Assembly: GCA_917880885.1 (NCBI GenBank) | Contig: OU862934.1 | Location: 30,364,734-30,428,733, forward strand | DNA length: 64,000 bases | Direction: 5' to 3' | Origin: Limnephilus marmoratus | Taxonomy: Eukaryota; Arthropoda; Insecta; Trichoptera; Limnephilidae | Shown: piece after piece, positions 11,338 to 21,004 of the stretch | Layout of the letters: the number at the start of each line of letters is the position of its first letter | Numbering within the stretch: the first letter of the stretch is position 1 | Notes under the pieces: model-generated | Told to the model about the DNA's origin: nothing | Database searches by the model: none | Seen by the model: only the letters and a program-made list of their open reading frames with translations | Made by a program: the position numbers and the translations under genes

Positions 11338-14337
11338 TTATAGCAGGTAGGTTTTTGTGTCATTTGTAGTTATCCAAGTCTTTATTAATTTTTTGTATAT
11401 GCTGTAAGAGGATATGTTTTTAGATTTAATTTCTATAGTCTGATACAGTGCATTATAGATTTTTGGTGCAATGAAAAAAGCATGTCTTTGCGCAAGCCTA
11501 GTTTTGCAAAAGGGAACCTCAAATGCATTATTTACTCTACTGCTGGAGCGTTTTTCGTTTTTTGTAAAATATACATTTCGTGAAAATATATATTTCAGAC
11601 ATTGCATACAGTAGATTTTTCTTATATCTAAGAGTTCAGCTTCTTGGAATAATTGCAAGGAGGGGTAGGTAACATCTTTATGCAACATTATTTTTATTAT
11701 TAATTTTTGAGTAATTTCTAGTTGCTTAATATGGGTATCATAAATACCCCCCCATCCAATTATTCCATAAGATATTGATGATTGCACCAATGCATGATAT
11801 ACCAGTTTCATTCTTTTAATATCAACTATTTTATTTAATCGTTTAAAAATGTAAGTCAAATACCTAAGTTTATTTACAAGGATTTCTACGTGATTTGTCC
11901 ATTTTAGTTGGCTGTCTATAATAATTCCTAGGTATTTAACTGTGTTCCCCGAATTCATTTCTATACAGTTAGAACACAAAACAGGGTTGCAAGAATTGTT
12001 GTGAAACCTTATATTTAGGTGAGTTAAGGGTGCCGCCCTTTTGGTATTATAGAATGGAATATACATAGTTTTTTCACAGTTCAGAGTTAGGAGGTTTTGG
12101 TTTAGCCATTCTTTGACAATGAATGTGCACTTATTTGCGTTTTCAGAGACTTCTTTCCATGATTTACCATGGACTGTGATAGCAGTATCATCAGCATACG
12201 AGAATAGTTTTCCTGGAATACTGATATTACACAGGTCATTGATATAAATTAGGAACAATAATGGACCGATAACTGTACCTTGTGGAACCCCATGTCTCAC
12301 ATATTCTGGTTTACTAATATTATCACCAATTTTTGTACATTGTCTGCGATCAAGTAAATAATTTGTTAATAGTGACAGACAATTATTTTTAATTCCAATA
12401 TTATTTAGTTTTCTAATCAGTTTATTATGATTAACGGTATCAAACGCTTTTTTTAGGTCTAAAAAGATTGTTAAGCTTTTCATATTTAAGTCAAGATTGG
12501 TGTATATATTTTTTGTTAGATTAAATAAAGCGTCATCTGTACTAAGACCTTTTCTGAAACCGTATTGATTTGGGGATAAAAGTGCATTTGATTCTAGAAA
12601 CTCTTGTACTTGTATTTTAATAATTTTTTCTAATATCTTCGCTAGTTGGGATATTAGCGATATTGGTCTGTAATTGTCAAGTTTAGGGATTGATCCAGAT
12701 TTATGTATTGGTACAATATTGGAGAGTTTAAATGCGTCTGGGAAAACGTTTTTTTCAAAACAGGAATTAAAAATGTGTTGCAAGGGCTTCGAAATGTGTT
12801 GTTTAATAGATTTGATAGCGATGGCGCTTAATTCATCTGGACCATTGGCTGTATTTGTGTTAAGATTGTCAATGTGTTTTATTATTTCAGATTCGGTAAT
12901 ACGTTTAAATTGGGTTAAATTAGGACTATTTTCAGAGTGTTCGTCCATTTGAGTGTATTGATGAATATGGTTTTGAAATGAGGGATTGTTATTTATTATA
13001 TCTGAAGCAACATTTGTAAAAAAATCATTGAATTTATTTGCAATATTTCTTATATCCGTTATGACTATTTTATCATCTGTAACAATTTTTTCAGGGAATG
13101 TTTTTGCTTTATGTTTTCTATTAGTTATTTCATTTATGACTTGCCAGGTTTTTTTAGAATCATTATCAGCTGTTTGTAATTGTTTAGTATAATACTCTTG
13201 TTTACATTTTTTTATAAGAATATTGAAAAAATTTCTATAAATGATGTATTGCTGTCGTAAATTTTCATTGGGTGGAATGTTTTTAGCCATACAATAATTC
13301 TCATGATTTTTGTAAATTTTGTACAGTTTGTTCCTGTGTTGGCTTGCAATTATCAAACCACGCGTGATCCATGGTTTAATTTTTTTATGTTTGCTTCTAG
13401 GTATTTGTGTTGGTTCAAGACTATTCTTGATATTATCATTTAATATTGAATAGAAGGTGTATAGTGATTGATTTGGGTCATCATTGGTTAAAACTGAGTT
13501 CCAAGTTTCTTTTTTTAAAAAACTGTTTAGGGTTTGATAGTTAATTTTATTTTTTCTAACTTGTTGGGCTTTAGTTGTATGGTGATACTTTAAGGTACTG
13601 TGACCGAAAAAAGTTGGGAAATGATCGGTTATATTAATTTTTAGGACAGCTGATTTGGGAATACAATTTTTATTGGTTTTAAGAAATATGTGATCAAGAC
13701 AAGAACCGTATCTGGTAGGGCTATTTATATAAGATAGATATCCTTCGCTGTATATAACATTTAGATATTCATTTGCAATTGGGCTCAGGATAGAATGTTC
13801 TATGTTAATATTTATATCCCCTACGATAAATGAAAAATCTGATTGGTTGCAATTATTTTCGTTTATGAAATATTTTAATTCTGTGATAAAAGATTTAGAA
13901 TCTAAAGAAGGGGAGCGATAAACAGCAATTATAGAGTATTTTTTATTGTTTAGCTTGAATGATAAATGTATGGCATTAGAAAACTTAAATTTTGGGATGT
14001 TTATTATTACATCAGTTATTTTATGTGCACTATAGAAAATCGTTAGACCGTCATGAGAAGTATGTTTTGAAGGAAGTGAGTAAGTCTTATAATCAGAGAT
14101 GGAGTAAGGGATTAGTTCACGCATTTGCGTTTTCGTAAGTATAATAACATTTGGTTTAAATCCTAGAGAGTTGAGGAAAATACAAAATTCATCAAAATGT
14201 TTATGAATACTGCGGATGTTTAAATTTATTATGTTGAAGTCAGTATTTCCTTCATTTATGTAGTTATTTAGTTCTGTAGTATCTTCACATACCTTTGTGT
14301 CTATTAACGTAAAATCATCAGTGAGATCCATTTTCAC
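11338..14337 (-). CDS. LINE-A ORF2 protein, endonuclease-reverse transcriptase, 999 aa
   Basis: Uninterrupted frame with no stops. Residues about 35-230 are the EEP endonuclease: NLNIRSIHKHFDEF, ILTKTQ (Lys69 in place of the usual metal-binding Glu), AVYRSPS, GDININI, LDHIFLK, ITDHFPTF. RT follows in the second half: TANGPDELSAIAIK, IVPIHKSGSIPKLDNYRPIS, LDLKKAFDTVNH, GVPQGTVIGPLLFL and SYADDTAI with the active-site Asp pair. The tail has YLGIIIDSQLKWTNHVE and YHALVQSSISYGIIGWGG. The length suits an ORF2 with no RNase H. The protein would nick target DNA and reverse-transcribe its RNA in the nucleus. The start chosen is the first ATG, 41 bp after the ORF1 stop. RT looks usable; the Lys69 change should cripple nicking. 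An almost identical relative at 2012-2932 keeps Glu. Confidence 0.92.
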   Translation of the reverse strand: MKMDLTDDFTLIDTKVCEDTTELNNYINEGNTDFNIINLNIRSIHKHFDEFCIFLNSLGFKPNVIILTKTQMRELIPYSISDYKTYSLPSKHTSHDGLTIFYSAHKITDVIINIPKFKFSNAIHLSFKLNNKKYSIIAVYRSPSLDSKSFITELKYFINENNCNQSDFSFIVGDININIEHSILSPIANEYLNVIYSEGYLSYINSPTRYGSCLDHIFLKTNKNCIPKSAVLKINITDHFPTFFGHSTLKYHHTTKAQQVRKNKINYQTLNSFLKKETWNSVLTNDDPNQSLYTFYSILNDNIKNSLEPTQIPRSKHKKIKPWITRGLIIASQHRNKLYKIYKNHENYCMAKNIPPNENLRQQYIIYRNFFNILIKKCKQEYYTKQLQTADNDSKKTWQVINEITNRKHKAKTFPEKIVTDDKIVITDIRNIANKFNDFFTNVASDIINNNPSFQNHIHQYTQMDEHSENSPNLTQFKRITESEIIKHIDNLNTNTANGPDELSAIAIKSIKQHISKPLQHIFNSCFEKNVFPDAFKLSNIVPIHKSGSIPKLDNYRPISLISQLAKILEKIIKIQVQEFLESNALLSPNQYGFRKGLSTDDALFNLTKNIYTNLDLNMKSLTIFLDLKKAFDTVNHNKLIRKLNNIGIKNNCLSLLTNYLLDRRQCTKIGDNISKPEYVRHGVPQGTVIGPLLFLIYINDLCNISIPGKLFSYADDTAITVHGKSWKEVSENANKCTFIVKEWLNQNLLTLNCEKTMYIPFYNTKRAAPLTHLNIRFHNNSCNPVLCSNCIEMNSGNTVKYLGIIIDSQLKWTNHVEILVNKLRYLTYIFKRLNKIVDIKRMKLVYHALVQSSISYGIIGWGGIYDTHIKQLEITQKLIIKIMLHKDVTYPSLQLFQEAELLDIRKIYCMQCLKYIFSRNVYFTKNEKRSSSRVNNAFEVPFCKTRLAQRHAFFIAPKIYNALYQTIEIKSKNISSYSIYKKLIKTWITTNDTKTYLL

Positions 14338-14378
14338 AGATTATAAAATTTCTTCCTTTTTCTTGTCCGAATATGTGA

Positions 14379-15145
14379 TTAATGCAATGGTATGTCGTTT
14401 GCATCTTTTATGCGTATTATAGGCGAGTCGTCGCCCTTTCTAAGTAAAATTTGTCCGTCCTTCGTCCAAACATATTTGTATCCAAATGCTTTTGTTGATT
14501 TGGCTAACCATAGGAGATGTTTGTTTGCTGGCGTTAATTTTTCATTGATGAAGATTTTCTGAAGATTTTCTGTGTTGACTCCGAGTACTTCATTTCTTGA
14601 GGGGTAAGTATTCCTTTAATTTTTTTTTGTTTAATTACCTTATCCTTTGTCTCTTTTGAATTGAATTGGATGGAAATAGTCCGCTTGGCCGGATTGTTAT
14701 AGTAGTTTACCAAAGAATTATTTTTTAATAGGTCGCTGCAGTCAAGGGCCGACATTAGTAGTTCAATGGGTTTTCGTACATTATCATTTTTCTGTACTTC
14801 GATTCCTTGTATTTCGATAGAATTTTCAAGCGCGCTCTGTTGGATGTGGTTTACAGTTAATTTGAGATTTTTTACCTCTCTTTGCAATTCCTCGATTTTC
14901 GCTTCATTTTTTTTTTGGTGATCATTTGTTCTTTTTATTTCTTTCTCAAAATCATCAATTTTGTTTGTGCAGTATTCTACACTCTTAACTAAGTCTTGTA
15001 TTTCGTTTTTAATATCCAAAAACAATTTATTTATGTCTGTCTTTATAAAATTTCTTAGTTGAAGGTCGATTCTATCACTCACTGTTTGTAGTAGTTGTTC
15101 TTTGAAGTTTTCAAATTTTTGATCCATATCATTTTTAGGGGCCAT
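14379..15145 (-). pseudogene. LINE-A ORF1 protein, one frameshift
   Basis: Starts at ATG 15145 (MAPKNDMDQKF). Residues about 10-110 are rich in Glu, Lys, Leu and Asn with heptad spacing (coiled coil). Then comes LENSIEIQGIEV and a basic region typical of baculovirus-FP-like ORF1 proteins. The starting frame ends at 14534. Continuing in the next frame from about 14595 gives NTENLQKIFINEKLTPANKH, LLWLAKSTKAFGYKYVW and GQILLRKGDDSP up to a stop at 14379-14381, which is the expected FP-type C-terminus. So a single-base change near 14590 splits it. The role would be RNA binding and particle formation. Confidence 0.83.
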
Positions 15146-15419
15146 TTTTTTTTTTTTTGGTCCTTGAGGTTAATTAGTTTTAAATATTGGATTTGTTTGT
15201 TTGTTCACAAATGCCCCATACAAATTATATGATTTTGTCTATGGTGTCAGTTGTCATTAATGTTGACAGAAATGGGTTTTTGAATAGTAAACAAGATACT
15301 AAGCATACATTTGTTACATAAAAGTATGTTATCATTGTGCAATTATTAGTAATAGGTTGCGATCGTGTTTTATATTTAATAGATTGTGATAGTACATGAG
15401 GATAATGAGAAAGTTTTAA

Positions 15420-15665
15420 AGTATAATTTTGTTCAAAAGTTAGCAACCGGTTTTTGTGATATTTGAAACACTCTAGCAATTCGTTTATAATTATTACAGT
15501 GGAGAAATCGTGCATATAATAAATATTTTGTTGTTGTTTTAAAGAATAATTAAGTTCAAAAGTTAGCAACAGTTTTTTGTGATAATTGAAATACTCAAAT
15601 GATTCTTTAATTACTACAATGGAGATATTGTGAATATAATAAAGATGATTCCAACATTCCAAAAG
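15420..15665 (-). repeat. Two tandem repeats in the LINE-A 5' region
   Basis: Two imperfect units of about 120 bp share a GTTCAAAAGTTAGCAAC block followed by a TTTTTGTGAT...TTGAAAYACTC block and an ACWRTGGAGA...ATAATAAA block. Placed at the 5' end just before ORF1, they resemble promoter monomers known in some LINEs. A promoter role is inferred. Confidence 0.6.
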
Positions 15666-15708
15666 GTTGTATGTGGGAAGTTTTTTAATAATTTTAATGA
15701 ATTTAAAT

Positions 15709-16454
15709 TCATAAAGGGACGGCAGACCTGGTAGGTGAACTTTGGGTGGACTTCAATGTTGAGAGTTTGTTGACATCTTCTTGGTCATTAATAAGAATTA
15801 TGGGGGTTGAATCGCTTATACGAGTGAAAATTTTACCATTTCGAACCCAGCAATAGCGAATTTTACCAGCCATTCTTATATCGCGACATTGCTTCAGCAA
15901 AAGTTGGTTTTTTGAGGTTAGATGGTCGTTAATATATATATTACTGGTTCCAGGAAGCTGTTATTCGGAAGCAAGCATTCCTTTCCTCTTTCTGATAGCA
16001 CTTATGAGTTCATCCTTAAGGTACCTGCGAGTTAATTTGACAACAATGTTCCTCGGTCTTCCATTTTTTGCATCACGGTTTGTCCTGGGGGCAATCCTGC
16101 TAGCGAAATCCACTTCTTGTCGGGTTATATTGCATCCAGCTGTGGCGCCTATCTTGGAGAGGATGTCGTACACATTTTCGTTTTTAGTTTCAGGAATACC
16201 ACTTATTATAACGTTATTGGAGCGATTAAATTGGTCGTTTATTTCAATTTGTTTTTCCAATTGGAACACTTTTTTTTGAGCTGATTAATTTCCTCTTTGA
16301 ATTCATTTTTTATGACTTCGACTATGTTGTTTTTAAACTCTTCAAATGTTTTCTCTAGAAAATGAGTTTTGAAGTCTTCAAACTTGTTGTCTAAAAGTTG
16401 TAGAAGTTCCGTATTGAGGTTACTGCCGGACTTAGAGTTTGATCGCGTAGTCAT
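15709..16454 (-). pseudogene. LINE-B ORF1 protein (FP-like)
   Basis: Begins at ATG 16454 (MTTRSNSKSGSNLN), followed by a Lys/Glu/Phe-rich coiled-coil part. An A-run near 16265 causes a frameshift. The second frame has NNVIISGIPETKNENV, EVDFASRIAPR and RPRNIVVKLTRRYLKDELIS, which is the baculovirus-FP-like domain of insect LINE ORF1s. A TAA at 15961-15963 interrupts, and the same frame continues with YINDHLTSKNQLLLKQCRDI, RYCWVRNGKIFTR and INDQEDVNKL to the stop at 15709. Two lesions make it non-functional. ORF2 of this element lies beyond the LINE-A insertion, at 10777. Confidence 0.82.
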
Positions 16455-16524
16455 AGTTACTTAGTGTAATATTTTTATAATTATAACTTATTAAATTGAT
16501 TGCAATTTTATTATTTTAATACTT

Positions 16525-16627
16525 GTGACTGGGGACGAGACCTGGATATACTACACGACTCCAGAGACAGAGGAACAATCCCAGTGGTATCATTCAGATT
16601 CGCCGAAGCATAGTTTAAAAACGAATT
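16525..16627 (+). pseudogene. Mariner transposase catalytic-region remnant
   Basis: The plus strand reads VTGDETWIYYTTPETEEQSQ followed by WYHSDSPKHS. This is the conserved mariner block around the second catalytic Asp (GDETW). It continues the N-terminal piece at 4930-5250 with only a short gap, placing LINE-B in between. About 34 residues survive. Confidence 0.8.
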
Positions 16628-16775
16628 ACACACGTAACACCTGGCGGGTGCGGCGAGTGGAAGCTCCATCGCGAACGGCTGCCACGCCGAGACTAGGCGT
16701 CACAGAGGGTGCAACGTGGTGGGGATTTGACAAGGGGAAACCAGGCAACACGCCAATGTTTCAGGACAGCCCTCG
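16628..16775 (-). repeat. Dispersed repeat R1, copy 2 (inverse)
   Basis: The inverse complement aligns with 4740-4875 and 49455-49595 along about 140 bp, including the GGCAGCCGTTCGCGATGGAG core. With copy 1 it forms inverted arms around the mariner halves. Confidence 0.65.
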
Positions 16776-16862
16776 TACATAGAATGCCAAAAGATCAAAT
16801 CGCGCTGAAAATTTTAAGTGCTATTCCAGAGGGAAGACGTTCTATGGGCCAGCCCAAACAAA
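16776..16862 (+). pseudogene. Small LINE RT-tail scrap
   Basis: Translates as RMPKDQIALKILSAIPEGRR and SMGQPK, the familiar LINE tail motif (RMPxDRxxxKxL...GRRxRGRPK). About 29 codons only. Confidence 0.6.
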
Positions 16863-17034
16863 ATATTTATTTTGTGTATTACAGACTGATGTAATTCTAT
16901 TACAATACATATTACATAATTTACATAACTTTGCAAAACTCTCGAAAACTGGGATGGGTACACTTTTACGAAATCTGCTGCAAAAGTGACCTTACTCTCA
17001 TTTTGAAGGTGAAGTGTGAAAAATGCCATTTTTT

Positions 17035-17365
17035 TTTAAGTAAAACAGCTTTACGCACGCTTGACTTGGGGAGTAAGCTGGCGAATGTGTAACGAGAGCG
17101 TTATGAAAAGCGAGGAGAACGGTAGTTGAGAGGGATATATAAGTTAGTGAAGATGGAAAGAGAGAGAGTTACGTTTTGTATATTACTGTAGGGGCAAGAG
17201 AGAGAGGTGCGAGCACACGTTTTCTTTCTCTCTTTCTCTCTTCCTCTCATGGCCAGTTACGTTTCGTATATCTAAGACACAGTGCAGGCCTATTGTCTGT
17301 ACATATAGATGGAGCTAAATAAATGTTTCTTCAGTCGTGTGGTCTAAAGCACACTCGTATTGTTT
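17035..17365 (+). repeat. LTR-like repeat R3, copy 1
   Basis: Shares its start (TTTACGCACGCTTGACTTGG), a TATA-like GATATATAAGTTAGTGAAG segment (about 17143) and its end (TTCAGTCGTGTGGTCTAAAG with CACACTCG) with 31515-31750. An AATAAA lies just before the shared end (about 17318). TATA box plus poly(A) signal in a shared non-coding block suggests an LTR; the termini are not proven. The middle has a CT/GA-rich tract. Confidence 0.5.
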
Positions 17366-17384
17366 GTGGTTTGACTACTGAGCA

Positions 17385-18088
17385 AAAATTATAACTGCTC
17401 CCATCTGCAACCAGTGAGGCTATGACATCCCCAATTAGAATATCTTGTTAGGCTAAAGATAGTAGAAAGAGGAAGGTGGAGAAATATGTGGCCGTTCAGA
17501 TCTGGTAAAACACGGTTACAGCCATCTCAAGATACGGGCATATGGAAAAATTCTCAACTTATCTAATGAACGATGCAATAAATAAGGAAAAAAATCTGAA
17601 CCAAAACGATACTGAGAGTATCTTAAATTTAACACAAACCAATCAAATAAAGAATACTTAAAATAAGCTGGATGGACAGAGTTACAAACGAAGATGTTAT
17701 GGTTCGGATGAATAAAGAAAAGGAAGTAATTAAAACTACAAAAATCCGAAAATTTCAATATCTTGGACATGTGATGAGACATTCATAGAAGTATGAGATC
17801 CTGCATCTCATAATGCAGGAAAAGATTGCCGGAAGACGGGGCCCCGGAAGAAGGAGAACCTCATATCTGAAAAACCTGCGACGGTGGTTTAGCCAGTCTA
17901 CCGTGGAGCTGTTCCGGGCCGCAGTAAACAAAGTCCGCATAGCCAACATGATAGCCAACGTCCGTAGAACGGACAGGGCACAAGAAGAAGAAGAACCAAA
18001 TATTTACATACGTCGGGATTTGAACCTGCGAACTCCGGATCAGTAGTCGAGAGCCTTACTCCCCGACCACGGAGGCCGTCAGGATACC
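17385..18088 (-). mobile_element. SINE-2 copy split by a LINE tail
   Basis: In minus orientation, 18088-17996 is a tRNA-like head: A box-like GGCCTCCGTGGTC...AAG and B box-like GCAGGTTCAAATCCC. The body resumes at about 17660-17385 with the SINE-2 landmarks (TTTGATTGGTTTGTG, a CAGATCTGAACGGCC-type block and the CCAATTGGGGAT-type block, here diverged). The intervening 17665-17995 is a LINE tail in the opposite orientation, so I read it as an insertion. The intact reference copy is 32690-33112. Confidence 0.6.
17665..17995 (+). pseudogene. LINE RT C-terminal tail
   Basis: The plus-strand frame reads SWMDRVTNEDVMVRMNKEKE, FQYLGHVMRH, stop, KYEILHLIMQEKIAGRRGPG, LKNLRRWFSQSTVELFRAAV and IANMIANVRRT, then a GAAGAAGAA-type end. 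This is a well-known tail of insect endonuclease-reverse transcriptase LINEs. One stop near 17788. It sits inside a SINE-2 copy. Confidence 0.8.
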
Positions 18089-18145
18089 CGTACATGAATA
18101 TATATTTTTTATTATTTTGTAAATTACATATATTTAAAAAAAAAA

Positions 18146-18512
18146 TCTATATGCATAAAAATGTTTCCCTGTTTCCTGTTTCCCTTGGTCCCGACATAAC
18201 TTCAGAACGACTTTACCTACTTCATTCAATTTTTTTTAAAGTTTTCTTATACTTGGTAAAAGGTTCTTACGGAATGAAAAATTAAGAAAATTGAGCAGAA
18301 TATTGGATAATTTCAGAAAACTTAACGAATATTTAAACGCGGGAGGGAAGATGGAGGGAGAGGGTAGAGGGAAGGCGGGGAAGGTGGAAGGGGACCGCGA
18401 GAGGAGGAGGGGGGATGCGGAGGGTAACGGGGACGCACGGGAAAGGACAAGCAGGGAGAAACAATTATTTTCTTTGAAAATAGCATAGCAACGCGTGCTG
18501 GGAACCAGCTAG
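18146..18512 (+). mobile_element. Non-autonomous Helitron
   Basis: Starts TCTATATGCATAAAAATG after an A and ends GGGAACCAGCTAG before a T, fitting Helitron insertion. Near the 3' end is a purine-rich tract (about 18343-18460), then GGGAGAAACAATT and CAACGCGTGCTGGGAACC, shared with the other copies. No coding. Confidence 0.74.
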
Positions 18513-19195
18513 TATTAAAATAAATATTACATCAGTGAAATAATAAAAGTAAACACAATTGCTTTTTCTCACAATAAAGAGACAAGTTTTGTCAGTGAAT
18601 TTAAGCTCAAATAATAAAATAATAAACGTAAGTAAATAATAATTACAAAAAATAAATAAGACAAAATCAAAATTTTGCGAAAATAGGAAAAATAGAATAT
18701 TTTAAAATATTAACAACAATAATGGAATCTTATAGTATTCAATTTAAACTGAAATTCATGAATATTTACGAGAATATTTTTTTAGGTAATGGAAGGTTGT
18801 TGTTTGTATTTTACTTTATTTGGGAAACAAACAATATACTTTAATAAAAGAATTATATTCTTCATCTTTGAATGAACCTGCGAAGTTTCCGCACAAAATT
18901 CATATTATACGAGTATATAGAAAAACATAGATGATTAAAGAAAATATAGAGTGGAATTGGTAGATAAATAAAATCTAAAAAAAAAACAAAAATAAATTGA
19001 TAAACACCTTTAAAAAAATAAAAATTTACATCCTAAAATATTGCTCCGGATAAAGTAAGAAAAAAAAACATCAAGAAAATGAGAAAATAAAATACAGCAG
19101 GAGTAGAGAGTTCGTAATTAACAAGTTGTTTAATATTTATTTTTTTTTTATTTGAAAGAAAAAGTTATACAATATTACAGGAAACCAAATAAAAA
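18513..19195. other. AT-rich interval, nothing recognised
   Basis: A-rich low-complexity sequence with many stops in all frames. No repeat or motif I can support. Confidence 0.5.
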
Positions 19196-19640
19196 AAAAT
19201 ATTACAGAAAAAAGAAAAGTCCCAATAAACTACTTTTAAGTAGTTTGTCAATGGGTGCTTTTACTTTGAAGTTTAAAAGTAAGTACCATGTAGTCCAGCG
19301 TTCTTTGTCCATATTTATTTAAGTGCTTAGGTACGATTAGTCCTTCTTTAACGTAAATCGAGTATTGTAAGTGTGGTCCAGTCTATTTATGTATATAATG
19401 CTATTTATATGTTGAAAAATAATTTTATGCCACAGAATTGCTCTTACTGAGAGAATTTTGAGATTCTGGTAAAAATGCGGAACATTGTGCCTTTGTTTGT
19501 ATAAACTAATGAATTTTGAACTGATTGAACATGATTTACATTTGTCTAATACATATTTAGTGAATTGATCTGAGGACAAAAGGAAAATCAGCATCTGAAT
19601 ATCGAATTGTATATTGTGCACGTCCTTCTGAGAAAGTAAT
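19196..19640 (-). pseudogene. LINE RT C-terminal remnant
   Basis: The minus strand reads LYKQRHNVPHFYQNLKILSV, RAILWHKIIFQHINSI and NRLDHTYNTRFTLKKD then stop. After a frameshift it continues HLNKYGQRTLDYMVLTFKL. This resembles the extreme C-terminus of CR1/Jockey-type RTs (Y-x-TR...N...YGQRTLDY). No upstream RT remains. Confidence 0.62.
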
Positions 19641-19849
19641 GTTGTGTTTAGTTAGTTTTTTAATGTGGGATGTGAGCAGTTGGTTTTTAATTATTCTGAA
19701 GTAACTCATTCCTGGATAGAGACATTTAAAAAAAACTTGGTATTCAATTTCGTAATTTTAATGTTATTCTGATATCCCGCTCATGTATTAAAGTTTAATT
19801 TGTACCCCTTTATTGTATTGTTGCCCCTTGGAATGATTAAAAAAATTAC

Positions 19850-20065
19850 AAGTTCACACGCGGTAGAAGTGAAACCTTCAGAAAACTAAAGTAGACAAGA
19901 GTGGGGAGGCTACAAAGCACTACACAAAGAAAAGACCGCATTCCTTCGCAGACTAAGTCCTATTTATTGATGTATGAGTTTGTCTCTTTTTACTGTCGCT
20001 CTTTCGTTTCATCGAGTTTCAAATCACAACGGTGCTACAGAAGTTTTGACTTAAAAAATTAGTTT
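19850..20065 (-). repeat. Dispersed repeat R2, copy 1
   Basis: In inverse orientation it matches 52580-52760: CACACGCGGTAGAAGTGAAA, CTTCAGAAAACTAAAGTAGA, GTTTGTCTCTTTTTACTGTC and CGAGTTTCAAATCACAACGG. A partial further copy lies at 20395-20495. Nature unknown; it has no coding or pol III boxes I can see. Confidence 0.6.
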
Positions 20066-21004
20066 CACTATGCAAACAATCACAATACAATCTCAACCAA
20101 TAGGAGCCTTGAAAAGTGAGCTCATAATCAAAGCGACCAATCAGCGCACTTGGACAGTTGTACACAACACCTTGGTTAGGGAAACAAAATTAATAGTTTA
20201 TAATATTAATACAACAATGTCAAAATGTTAAAAAAATCATCGAAGAACACCACCACATGTAAAACTTTCGTTGATTTTAATGACGATTCTGTTTTGTCTT
20301 TGTGTTTTATCTGTATAAAAGACAGCTTGACAGAGCGCAACGCTTCGTAGGTTCTGCACGTATGTAAGGTTCAATTCTATCTCATTTCAGGATTTCTATC
20401 AATGGATGTGTTTGTCTATTTTTATTGTCGCTTGTTTCCGTTTCACCGAGTTTCAAATCACAACGGGCTAAAGAAGTTTTCATTTGAAAAATTTGAAAAT
20501 GGGTTAACGATTGGCCCTCCGACTAAAATACTAAAAGATTGATGTACACTGCCTATGATTCTGTCCGACTTATAAATATAAAGCTTGTAACACGGTGTAT
20601 TTTACGATATTAAATCTGACGTGATATTTGTTTATTTCCAGCCAGAATAACGGGCGATTTACTTAGCCAGATATTTCCATGTCCCCAGTACTACCAGCAC
20701 ACCAGCACCCAACTAGTTGACGCTGACAGGTATTGATGTTGGGCGCCAGAAACTAACTTGGAACGGCCCAACTTTCCTGCCCGTTTATTAATAACCATTA
20801 AAACATTATAACTTTGTACCAACAGACACCAGACTTGAAATATTTCACAAATAATATTTTGATAGAACGTTGCGCACTAAAAAAGTGGACGTTTTTGGAA
20901 TATAACTGACTAACTAACTTATTTACCATAACGTTTTTTTTCACAGGGGTTGGGAGAGAGGATGGACCTCCAACTCCAAGCAACTTGGTATTAGACCCAC
21001 ACAA
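20066..21004. other. Unassigned interval with partial R2 copy
   Basis: Contains the R2 fragment 20395-20495 and, at about 20900-20975, a block like the 3' end of LINE-D (AACTAACTAACTT, CAGGGGTTGGGAGAGAGGAT). The rest is unrecognised. Confidence 0.4.

Larger units (their letters stand above)
10925..15665 (-). mobile_element. LINE-A, nearly full-length non-LTR retrotransposon
   Basis: From 5' to 3' on the minus strand: two tandem repeats of about 120 bp (15665-15420), ORF1 (15145-14379, one frameshift), a 41-bp gap, an uninterrupted ORF2 (14337-11338), an AT-rich 3' UTR and an A-rich end near 10925. It lies exactly between ORF1 and ORF2 of LINE-B. The flanks carry similar short sequences (CCCACATACAACC and CACCACAAACAAACC), which could be a diverged target-site duplication, but this is weak. 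ORF1 type and domain order fit the CR1/Jockey group. Confidence 0.78.
5255..16500 (-). mobile_element. LINE-B, split by two later insertions
   Basis: The pieces are collinear on the minus strand: ORF1 (16454-15709), ORF2 endonuclease and RT (10777-8200), ORF2 C-terminal end (5695-5533) and a 3' UTR ending in an AAATA-type microsatellite (5258-5275). The gaps hold LINE-A (about 10925-15665) and a DUF7869 element (5696-8199). The outer flanks are the two halves of one mariner, so LINE-B inserted there. ORF1 with an FP-like domain and ORF2 with EEP plus RT fit the CR1/Jockey group. Reconstruction is an inference from order, orientation and matching ends. Confidence 0.68.

Noticed and set aside
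12674..13192. Plus-strand frames over LINE-A
   Set aside because: Antisense shadows of the intact ORF2.
15225..15662. 145-codon minus-strand frame
   Set aside because: Low-complexity reading of the tandem LINE-A 5' repeats; no domain.
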